From Eutreptiella sp. 'Long Island Sound 2002' (lineage: Eukaryota > Euglenozoa > Euglenophyceae > Eutreptiales > Eutreptiaceae), in the NCBI GenBank assembly GCA_964036045.1, contig OZ038382.1, positions 127,162,556 through 127,226,555 on the forward strand: DNA of 64,000 nucleotides, given 5' to 3'. Position 1 is the stretch's first letter, and every line of letters starts with the position of its first letter. Of the stretch, positions 56,608 through 64,000 are shown piece by piece. The position numbers were made by a program, and so were the translations under genes. The notes beneath the pieces are model-generated. The model worked only from the letters and a program-made list of their open reading frames with translations. It was not told where the DNA came from and did no database searches.

Positions 56608-57919
56608 ATGGCTTCCCCTTTTGATCCTGAGCAGTACCTCCCCTTTGTTGATGCGGGATGGTCCGATCTGCCAAAAATCTTACAACACGGAGACTTTGAG
56701 GAGGACCCATGGGACTCGGATGCCGAGAAACCCTTGGCAGAGCTGGTTGAGCGGGAGTCCCACACACCACCATCCGAACGACCGCACTCTGAACCCATGT
56801 TGACCCCCACCGCCATGGCTTCACACCCCAGCTTCACCCCTCTATGCACACCACCCATCTCGTACCAGCCCACTGTTAACAGCCCCCCACGACATACCCA
56901 ACCCCCTGTGGTTGTACCTCTAGACCCCCCGACCCCTCCCCGCCACTGTGCGCAAGATCCCATCTCCCTGCGGACCGAACACCTCCTCAACACTGTTGAA
57001 CCATCCACAATGCGCGACCTTGTGGATATGGGGTTCATGCGCTACAGATTTGCGGTGCAGCGCCGGGGTCACTCCAGTTGTACCTCCAAGGGGACCGTGT
57101 CAGCCGGAGCCATTTTTTTGAGCCAAGCCTTGAAAGGGCATTGGCTATTGCTTCTGCCATAGACCCCAAATGCCCTCCAGCCCGTGCACCCCTTAGGGGC
57201 AAACCAGCAGGACCCGATGTAGCAGTACCATTACAGGCCACAGCTACCCAACCCACGCTGGGCGCACTTCTGGAACATCGCCGTACCTCGCTTCTCCCCA
57301 TGCGGTCCACTACCCCCCGCACGGAAAAACGCGCAAAGCCTGCCCCAGCGAGGCGGCACGTGGCTTAGAAGGCGGACGTGCGCACGCTTACGCAGATGGC
57401 TCGTGGTGACTTACCCCCTCCCAAACGCCCCCAAGCCAAACCCGAAGCAGCCAATGGTCGACCCCAAGGACAGCCACGGTTCCCCAACTGCTGGCAACCG
57501 TATTCAGTACGTCCAAAGCCAGGGGCTCGCACACCCCCAGTCCAACACCGGCGAACATATGTCCGACACCCATAGGTGTGCCGCGGCATTGTGGCTCTTC
57601 CTACCTGTCCCCTCACAAAATAAGGGTGATGGTGATAAGGGTGACGCACCATTGTTTTCCCTGTTGCCCGGGCTTAAGACTTTTTTTGAACATAGCAAGG
57701 TTTGAGCTGTAGAGAGCCATTGAAGCCGCTGTGCAGACCATCCGGCCACTCGTCAAAACAACGTTTGAGCTGTAGAGAGCCATTGAATCCACTGTGCAGA
57801 CCAACCGGGCAATCGTCAAAACAAGGTTTGAGCTGTAGAGAACCATTGAATCCACTGTGCAGAGCGTCCGGCCACTCGTCCTCATGAGTATTATTTCCAC
57901 TTCCAACGAATATGTCTGA
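56608..57919 (+). CDS. Novel element protein with AGWSDL motif and coiled-coil repeats
   Basis: From ATG at 56,608 one frame runs 366 codons to TGA (57,703), crossed only by TAG at 57,160 and 57,220. Text around both is continuous (LKGHWLLLLP, then TPNALQPVHPLGANQQDP, then QYHYRPQLPNPRWAHFW). It starts MASPFDPEQYLPFVDAGW-SDLPKIL. At a T7 run (57,681-57,687) the coding frame appears to shift by one into a 21-codon repeat (FEL-TAG-RAIESTVQTNRAIV) present three times, ending in TGA at 57,917. Read with the TAG as a residue, the repeat is an amphipathic three-heptad helix. Middle parts are Pro-rich and disordered. No family is recognised. Confidence 0.5.
57701..57889 (+). repeat. 63-bp repeat, three units (21 codons each)
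   Basis: Starts at 57,701, 57,764 and 57,827 (TTTGAGCTGTAGAGAGCC). Differences between units are mostly at single bases that keep hydrophobic positions, for example GAAGCCGCTGTG against GAATCCACTGTG. Each has TAG at the same place. Confidence 0.9.
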
Positions 57920-58130
57920 CCATCACACGTTGTACCTGGGTGATTTTGTATACCAAATGCGGACTAGTCACACGCGGCAGGAGGCTTTCTTTACCGTTGT
58001 GTACCGCCACCATCGTTTGGAACACCCCCTTTGGGCTAGATGGTTCAAAGAGAAGTTTGGGCAACCCATGGGTGACCCTAAGGAGACTAGCATCCTATCC
58101 TACTCCTTCAGCCGCAAGAGGTGCAAGTGA
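57912..58130 (+). CDS. Small element ORF
   Basis: 72 codons from ATG to TGA (MSDHHTLYLGDFVYQMRT, FFTVVYRHHRLEHPLWAR, WFKEKFGQPM). Its ATG overlaps the end of the previous gene (ATGTCTGA). Composition is protein-like and rich in aromatic and His residues. No family is recognised. The reading near the end may instead pass to another frame (EVQVNDAKDTTVR). Confidence 0.4.
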   Translation: MSDHHTLYLGDFVYQMRTSHTRQEAFFTVVYRHHRLEHPLWARWFKEKFGQPMGDPKETSILSYSFSRKRCK

Positions 58131-58133
58131 ACG

Positions 58134-58976
58134 ATGCCAAAGACACCACGGTACGGGTAGACGAAAAAGATCCAAGCGGAAGGAGTAGCAATCAAGGTGC
58201 GACAGGGAATGCGGATGTCTCGCAACCACATGCGCGTTTTACACCAACTTTGCCCAAGCCTGCAATGCACTAGCGGGGAACTTTTAAAGGCAAAAAAGAA
58301 TGTGCTCCCCTTATTTACTAGGGAACTAACCAATTCACGCCTGCTTGTGGATGTCTGTTTCTTTCTGCTGCGGAGTGGAGCCAAAAAAATGAAACCGTGC
58401 ACACAGGAACTGACCCGTTTGTTGCTGTTCATGTTTGCGGATGGGGTTTACCCGCGTGGCCGCGGCAATATTAATTTACAAGTGGCTATTGTAGATCGTT
58501 CTGGCAACCTTATCCCCCCCATCCCCCCCATAGACACCGACATACGTGGTAGCACCATGCTACTTACATGGCGGGAGATGTCAACCAAGGAATTCAATGT
58601 GTGGTGGATGGAAGGACGCATCAAGGAGCTAAACCTTCTGCAAAAAATGAAGTTCCCAATCGCACAAACCAGCGGTGTCATAAGCCCGGATTTCACATCC
58701 GGGGACCACCATTTTAATTGGTCAGAGACCCGCACTAATAAGTGCCACATGGAACAACGTTTCTTGGGTACACACAACCTCACCACCAATCCTGGATTCT
58801 GGCTCAGTGCAGTCCAAAACGTAGAGAACATACAGTTTGAGCAACCCATCCTTCACAACCCAAAGGGTACTGTGTCCCGTTTTTTTTTGAATCTCTGGAC
58901 GAGCCATGGATGGCCCCCAGCAGGTTACATTTTTGGGGGTGCTTTCGAGGGTGACAAAAAGATACGCTGTGGCTGA
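58134..58976 (+). CDS. Element ORF, unrecognised
   Basis: From an ATG three nucleotides after the previous TGA the frame meets one TAG at 58,158 and then is open for about 270 codons. It reads RMSRNHMRVLHQLCPSL, ELLKAKKNVLPLFTREL, VDVCFFLLRSGAKKMK, WREMSTKEFNVWWMEGR and GFWLSAVQNVENIQFEQP. The regular hydrophobic pattern supports coding. A T9 run at 58,880-58,888 may displace the frame, because the next gene overlaps in another frame. Function unknown. Confidence 0.45.
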
Positions 58977-60237
58977 CAATGCACAATAGGCACGGGCAGA
59001 AGCCCGTCAACGGTTTACATCAGGATTGAGTCTCACGGGGCGCGAGTCACGTGAGCTGATAGCGAAGGTCGTTTTGGGGATGCATCTGCCTTTACCCTTC
59101 CACTTTGCTGCTCTGGCACTGTGCCATGTGGCAGTATTATTGTATGCATGTGACCTCCAGCTGCGTGCTGTTCAATGGAGAGCAGCAGGTGCCACTTATA
59201 GCTTCCTTGCACTGCTCGTTATGGAATTCGCAGAGGGCAGGAGCACCTGTACATTGTATTGTCATTCCCTGTTACACACATGGGGTTTGTCCAGACTATC
59301 GGTACACACTAGTGATGAGGCCGGTGAGAGCAATCTCCGTCTCAGCAAGCGCTTTGCCCGCGTAACCTCCACAGTCCTTGATGACAGCATTCGTGAGTGT
59401 CTGACGCATGAATTGTATATGAAGCTAGTGCACACAAGTGCAACTCGGCGTCAAGGTCGCCTATGGCGACCGGAACGTGGGCCCATCATCCTGGAGCCAT
59501 GTATTTTTGGAGCCGGCACAGCATGGCGGGAGGGCATGGTGCATGTACTGACGTTGTGGATGGCCATACCAGAGGCCACATTGTACATGGACGAGGGTAC
59601 CCACAGTTTGAAGTTGGGAATGCCAAGTGTGAAAGCACATGGTGACATGTGCTGTGTATGTGGGCAGTGTGCACAGGCACTCGGCCACACTCGGCACTAG
59701 AAGCCATTTGATATGACCACATTTCAGGGTTGGCCCTTGGTACCGTGCACACCAAATCGCGTCTTTTTGTCTAGTAAGGAGAGGAAAAAGGGAGCGGTGG
59801 ACATCAGTAGCAGCAGCCGTAAGCCACCCATCGCATCTGATGCTGAGTTCAGCCAGGCTGCATCCGAAGCACACCCTTGGAGGCGACGCCGAAACCCTGT
59901 TCGCAAGTGCCGTGTGGCTTTGAAGGGCACAGTATATAAGGAGGAGGGCAGCGCCAGTGATTCTGACGGAGGCAGCAATTAGGACCTACCCTCAATGCCT
60001 ACACAAAGGACCACGCCCAAAGTTACTACTGGGTCCAATTCTAGTAGCAGTAGTAGTAGCAGTAGTAGCAGCAGCAGCAGTAGTAGCAGTAGCAGTGGAA
60101 CAAGCACTGAATCAGTGAACACCAGTGATGGTGAAGACGTTGCATCTGTAATTGACTTGGATGAGGCAGGGTGGTCCGATCTGTCTCCAGCTGTGCGCAT
60201 GCTGTCAGAATTGGAGGAGTTTGAATTGCAAGATTGA
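58906..60237 (+). CDS. Element ORF crossed only by TAG, with Ser tract and AGWSDL tail
   Basis: ATG at 58,906 (MDGPQQVTFLGVLSRVTK, RYAVADNAQ) then TAG at 58,987. The frame is then open to TAG at 59,698 (FAALALCHVAVLLYACDL, RFARVTSTVLDDSIREC, EPCIFGAGTAWREGMVHV, MCCVCGQC), to TAG at 59,980 (a basic, Ser-rich stretch), through a poly-Ser tract, to TGA at 60,235. The last residues, IDLDEAGWSDLSPAVRML, share AGWSDL with the 56,608 gene. Either it is one protein of about 443 residues with UAG as sense, or three short ORFs. In the latter case each later ATG lies exactly 12 nt after a TAG. Function unknown. Confidence 0.5.
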
Positions 60238-60458
60238 TGGACAACAACAGCAAATTTGTTTTGTTGCGTGCTGGAGGTAGGGCCGCCACAAGGACCCTCC
60301 CCTTGCGGTGTGTGGTACCCATGGCCACACATACCCAAGCCGATGTGACCCTGATGCCAATCAGGGGCGGTGCGAACTATCGGATAACACCTAGGCCGCA
60401 TACCCAACTGTTCGGAGGTGCCCGACACCCCTGTTTCCTGTTTTTTTGTTTTTTCTGA
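60237..60458 (+). CDS. Small ORF overlapping the previous stop (TGATG)
   Basis: ATG overlaps the preceding TGA by one base. It reads MDNNSKFVLLRAGGRAAT, RTLPLRCVVPMATHTQ, MPIRGGANYRITPRPHTQ and ends in a Phe/Cys-rich tail from a T-rich tract. It could be coding up to about 60,420. No family is recognised. Confidence 0.25.
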   Translation: MDNNSKFVLLRAGGRAATRTLPLRCVVPMATHTQADVTLMPIRGGANYRITPRPHTQLFGGARHPCFLFFCFF

Positions 60459-60494
60459 CAGCCTTGGACTGTCCTACATGTTTTCTCGGTTTAC

Positions 60495-60690
60495 GTGCAG
60501 TTCGTGTAGGCTTTGCCTTCAGGATGACCCGTCAAATGTGCCTGTAAAATTACCCGCAGTTCGTGTCGGCTTTGCCTTCAGGATGACCCGTCAAATGTGC
60601 CTGTAAAATTACCCGCAGTTCGTGTAGGCTTTGCCTTCGAGATGACCCGCCAAATGTGCCTGTAAAATTGCCTTCAGTTCGTGTAAGGTG
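60495..60690 (+). repeat. 59-bp tandem array, right
   Basis: Three to four units of the same sequence and orientation as the left array (GTTCGTGTAGGCTTTGCC). Arrays in the same direction near both ends are not expected of simple inverted termini. Confidence 0.95.
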
Positions 60691-60818
60691 TGGGTACATT
60701 TTTATTGGACTAGCAGCAAGCACCGCCGCAAGGCAGATTCGGGGGGAAACGACACACAATTTTTGCAGGTAATTTTGAAAATGTTGCAGGTAAATTTCCT
60801 GGCTTTATAGTACCCAAA

Positions 60819-60855
60819 TATGTAGGATGAAGTACGAGCACCACGGTAACATGTG
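60819..60855 (-). repeat. Right terminal inverted repeat of the 5.46-kb element
   Basis: Pairs with 55,400-55,429. Confidence 0.7.
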
Positions 60856-60941
60856 AGGGGCAGGCACCATGACGGGGGAGGCACCAGCCTCCGCCCCCCC
60901 ATTACTCTCCCCACTATCGTCCCCTTCAGGAGGCCGCGGAG

Positions 60942-61391
60942 GTGCAGCCGGCGCGCGACGAGGGCGCGGGGGCACGGGCGCCGGACGGGGCAGCGCCACA
61001 GGTGCCGGGCGGCACTGACCCACAGCCGCACATGCCGCCGCCGGCGCAGCGGGCCGGAGCTAGGAGGGTGGGGCAGCGACGCCCCATGCAGACCCTGTGT
61101 GACGCGCACAGCGGCCCCGCCTGCAAGTCATGCAGGGGGCACCGGGGGGTGTGGCATTGCTGCTCCAGGCACCACGAGGTGCACCCTCGACTGGTCCCAG
61201 CAGCGGGAGGTGCGCGCCAGCGCATGCTGTTTGGGCTGGGGGGCCGGTGTGCGCCCTGCCCCCCAGGGGAGGGCAGCAACAACGACAATGGGGAGAGGGC
61301 TTCTCAGGGTTCGGGTGCCAGGCTGGCGCCCACGGGGTGTTTGGGGAGCCCGCGCTGCGGCCATGGGAGGGCAGAGGGGGCAGACACCTGA
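60942..61391 (+). CDS. Cys/His-motif ORF, tandem copy 1
   Basis: Open frame to TGA. An acidic/proline-rich front is followed by RRPMQTLCDAHSGPACKS-CRGHRGVWHCCSRHHE and a Gly/Ala-rich tail. The motif is C-x2-H-x4-C-x2-C, then HRGV-x-HCC-x3-H, a likely zinc-binding knuckle. It is a clear paralogue of the ORF at 61,724. The start is uncertain, because the true frame upstream seems to be displaced by a C run at 60,894-60,900. It lies just outside the right end of the 5.46-kb element. Function unknown. Confidence 0.45.
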   Translation: MQPARDEGAGARAPDGAAPQVPGGTDPQPHMPPPAQRAGARRVGQRRPMQTLCDAHSGPACKSCRGHRGVWHCCSRHHEVHPRLVPAAGGARQRMLFGLGGRCAPCPPGEGSNNDNGERASQGSGARLAPTGCLGSPRCGHGRAEGADT

Positions 61392-61499
61392 CCCTGGGCA
61401 GCGAGTCCTTCCGTCGCGCCGCGGCACCACGGGTAGGGGGGGGGGCGTGGGGGGCCAGCGCAGCCGGCCCCTAACCCTTAACCCCCTCGCCTAACCAGT

Positions 61500-61610
61500 C
61501 GCACAGCGTCCAAGACTTTAATCGGCCCTTGCCCTCGTTAATAGTACCCCTAACCCTCCCGTCGCAAGAGCGGCCAGGACATTAGAAGCCTTCAACCCTC
61601 GTTAATAGTA
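61500..61610. repeat. Dispersed CTCGTTAATAGTAC module
   Basis: Two copies of a module (GACATTAGAAGCCTTCAACC, CTCGTTAATAGTAC), with a third at 62,285-62,322 after the second Cys/His ORF. Each is preceded by CTAACCCTCCCGTCGC. They may mark the 3' end of each tandem unit. Confidence 0.6.
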
Positions 61611-61723
61611 CACGGACCCCTCCCAAGGGGGGGGGGCAGGAGCAGGGGACATCAGTCGACCCCCACCCCCGTCCCTCGGGGGGCGGCGCGCAGGGGGCGG
61701 AGGCGGCGACCTCCGCGGCACAG

Positions 61724-62167
61724 GTGGCGCAAGACCTGCCCTCCCCCCAAGGGGCCGTGCCTGGGCAACCAGGGCCGCTTCTCCCACCCTCCCCCCCACA
61801 GAAAAGGGCACAGCAGGTGGGGGGGAAACGAACAGGGCAGCCACGGCGCCCTATGCAGGCCCTGTGTGATGAGCACCGGGCCCCAGCATGCAAGTCATGC
61901 AAGGGGCACAGGGGGGTGCGGCACTGCTGTAGCCGCCACCATGAGGGTCCCAGGGTGCTGGGGGGTCAACAGTGTCTGCCGGTTCACGGGGGGGGGCTGC
62001 AGCAGCAACCGGGCACTATGCCCTTCGGAGGGCCGGTGAGCGCACCGGCTCCCTCGTCCGGGGGAGGGGGCGGGGGTCCGGCAGGGCCGGGGGCAGCAGT
62101 GCTGCTGCGCGGGGGCACGCAGGAGCCGCAGCGCGGCCACGGGAGGGCCTCGGAGGAGGGCACATAA
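61724..62167 (+). CDS. Cys/His-motif ORF, tandem copy 2
   Basis: The motif region reads RRPMQALCDEHRAPACKS-CKGHRGVRHCCSRHHEG. It differs from copy 1 at five of about 34 positions, while the flanking low-complexity parts differ more, so the motif looks constrained. The tail ends at TAA (62,165), exactly aligned with the TGA of copy 1 (61,389). That alignment argues that TAA is a real stop here. Function unknown. Metal binding is inferred. Confidence 0.45.
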   Translation: MAQDLPSPQGAVPGQPGPLLPPSPPQKRAQQVGGKRTGQPRRPMQALCDEHRAPACKSCKGHRGVRHCCSRHHEGPRVLGGQQCLPVHGGGLQQQPGTMPFGGPVSAPAPSSGGGGGGPAGPGAAVLLRGGTQEPQRGHGRASEEGT

Positions 62168-62322
62168 CACGAGGCGGGCGTCCTTCCGCCGCGCTGCGAC
62201 ACACCGGGGGGCCAGGGGTGGGATAGGGCAGGCCACAGGCACGCTCTAACCCGCTAACCCCTAACCCTCCCGTCGCAAGAGCGGCCAGGACATTAAAAGC
62301 CTTCAACCCTCGTTAATAGTAC

Positions 62323-62446
62323 AGCGCGCGCACATACACAGAGAAGAGCATTGCTGCAGTGCGGACAGACCTCTGTAGTGATGATGTGTCAGAGCGAACG
62401 CTAATGCTTTGGTTGAAGTCATTTTGCATTACAAGCACACACACAC

Positions 62447-62482
<36 letters not shown>

Positions 62483-64000
62483 CTCTGGCACATTGTGCAA
62501 TGCTTAGAGCATAATCTGCACATGCTGCATGCTGCACATTCTTGTTCCAAACATGCTCAAGGACCATTACAGACACTGAAAAAAGTAATCTCAGGCCATG
62601 ACAACCTACTTATGATCCCTGCACGACGATCCCATACTGCTCCAAGATTTACCATTTGTTTTTGACGCATTTCTTTCAGTCCTAATAATGCCCCATTTTC
62701 AACCCCCCGATCAGTTGGGGGCAAAAAAATCATCTTTTGCCAAATTTTTTTTACCCCTTGGTGAACCGTGGTGACCCTACCCAAGCATGCACACTGTCTA
62801 CTTTTTCCCAATGCCAATGGTAAAAATGTGGGGCTGCTGGTGGATCCGGTGCACTCAAAATTTGATTTTGAACCTCGAACCCCAAGATATTGCCCAACCC
62901 TGGTTTGGGGCTATTTCAAGCCGTTTGGTTCGGATTTTGCACCAAAATAGGGCCTATTTGGCCTGTGGGGCACATTCGCTGGACATGCTGCGGAGTTAGA
63001 GGGTAATACACGCTTCCTTGATACGAGCAAAGTACGCCTGTTGGGTAGAATGACAGCCCCCTGTTGGTTTGGTCGTCTATAGGGGGGGTTGGTGTCATCT
63101 TGGGCCGGGGCTGGCTGATTTGGGACCAAAGTTGACCAATGTTGGAGGGAGACCCCCAACTTGTGGCCACCATTGAGCTTTTCACTCAAAGACTTACGGC
63201 CAGTCATGCAATATGGATTGGTGAAGTGCTGGTTGTTGCTTGTTTGCTTGCTTTATTTATGCAGAGGAGGGTGTAGTGATACATAACTGGTTGGGTATCT
63301 GGCCTCACCAAGGGCTTCGAAGGTCTAAAAATAAGGTATGGCATCACACACCTTTTCATCAGTGAGGATTGGGCTACCTGCTACTTAAATTTTGAGACTG
63401 TGTTGGAGCAAGTGCGATTCACAGCTGTGACGGGCTCATCATATTATAGTGATATTGCAGTGGGAGATGTTATTCTCAAACATGGCAGAGTGGGTATGTT
63501 GCTTGCATGGGGTGATTCTGACTGGGGCGAGTTGAAGTAGGTTGGGAGCAGCAGTCAGCAGGGCCAGGATGCCTAAAATTAGGCATGCAAGGCGGGGCAA
63601 AGAGACTGTAAGATTGAAGCAGTAGTACAAGTTGACCCGGCCGCAGTGGGTCCTCCTTCTCTCAGAGGAAGCAGAACAAGCAGGGGAGATACAGTGGTAG
63701 GAACAGATGGATAGATCAAAGAACCCAGGAAAGGTCAAAGGATGAACGCTCTGGCAAAGCCTGGTGAGAAGAAAAGAATGTCACGGCGACCTTGCATTGG
63801 GTCTGTAGTAAAACCTAGTGAAATTTTTTTTTCAAATTTTTGTTTTACTAGGTAACAGTTTACTAGGTTCACTAGTTTTTTACTAGGTATTGGGAACCTA
63901 GTAAAAAAAAATTTTTTTTACTAGGTTTCCAAACCTCCAAAAACAAAAGAACTAGGCTTTAGAACTTTCGGGCCACTTGTTGGCCACTTCTGATCTCGTA
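62323..64000. other. No gene seen; (CA)n and dispersed repeats
   Basis: (CA)n at 62,436-62,479. About 62,650-63,240 is a diverged third copy of the 48-49 kb repeat (CATGCTGCGGAGTTAGAGGG). No convincing ORF lies between 63,240 and 63,790. Confidence 0.5.
63795..63960 (+). repeat. Dispersed ACCTAGTAAAA repeat, copy 3
   Basis: Close match to 1,068-1,235. As there, it is followed by GGGCCACTTGTTGGCCACTT of the 84/85-bp family, so the two repeats form one compound unit. Confidence 0.75.

Larger units (their letters stand above)
55397..60855 (+). mobile_element. 5.46-kb element with inverted termini
   Basis: CACATGTCACCGTAGTGCTC at 55,400 matches the reverse complement of the other end (CACATGTTACCGTGGTGCTC, ending at 60,855). 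A second inverted block is CCTACATA (55,422 and 60,819). Candidate target duplications AGGGGCTGGCA (55,386-55,396) and AGGGGCAGGCA (60,856-60,866) differ at one base. A 10/11-bp duplication would suit Mutator-like elements, but no MULE transposase is seen. Inside are 59-bp arrays near both ends and a series of plus-strand ORFs without recognised domains. The superfamily is unknown. Confidence 0.65.

Noticed and set aside
57613-57906. Minus-strand 97-codon ORF over the 63-bp repeats
   Set aside because: The plus-strand reading is continuous with neighbouring coding sequence and gives a regular helix; the minus frame is isolated.

Overview
The window is eukaryotic nuclear DNA, probably from an alga or a related protist. 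It has a spliced MAM-domain gene with a GT-AG intron, a tRNA-derived SINE, DNA transposons with terminal inverted repeats, CCCTAA telomere-like repeats, and very long G/C homopolymers. Roughly 40% of it is tandem repeat. There is no bacterial-style gene packing, rRNA or CRISPR. I cannot name the species. Many protein-like frames are crossed by TAG or TAA but not by TGA, which would fit a nuclear code in which UAA/UAG encode glutamine and UGA is the only stop. That code is known in some ulvophycean green algae, ciliates and hexamitids. An ulvophyte-like green alga is my best guess, with low confidence.

Layout. 0-2.4 kb: a weak ORF, a dispersed ACCTAGTAAAA repeat, a tRNA-like SINE and an 84-bp tandem array. 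2.8-11 kb: minus-strand remnants (a DDE-transposase-like gene, a coiled-coil ORF and a 2OG-oxygenase-like gene). A 315-bp exon segment of the oxygenase is duplicated around an 82-bp array that carries two SINE copies. Clusters of TTCGTACGAA/TTCACGTGAA palindromes lie just upstream of several of these ORFs. 11-14.7 kb: simple repeats and unrecognised ORF pieces. 14.8-35.7 kb: a 48-bp satellite of about 350 units, split at 30,052-33,928 by a 3.88-kb DNA transposon with 46-bp terminal inverted repeats and a 3-bp CAA target duplication. The transposon encodes two proteins, one with homeodomain-like, SAP-like and PHD-like segments. 36-42 kb: a short ORF, an unrecognised GC-rich ORF and low-information sequence. 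42.07-47.95 kb: an 85-bp satellite of about 69 units, homologous to the 84-bp repeats elsewhere. 48-53.5 kb: dispersed repeats, an eroded Ulp1/C48-type peptidase gene and the MAM gene. 53.6-55.3 kb: an end of a probable retroelement and a Cys/His-rich ORF. 55.4-60.86 kb: a second element of 5.46 kb with inverted termini, 59-bp arrays near both ends and several novel ORFs. 60.9-62.2 kb: two tandem paralogous ORFs with the same Cys/His motif. 62.3-64 kb: dispersed repeats.

Most identifiable coding material looks like mobile-element genes in different states of decay. Frame breaks fall repeatedly at G/C or T homopolymers, so some may be assembly errors and not mutations. The best leads are the in-frame UAR codons, the two inverted-terminus elements with unusual cargo, and the recurring C-x2-H-x4-C-x2-C motif.
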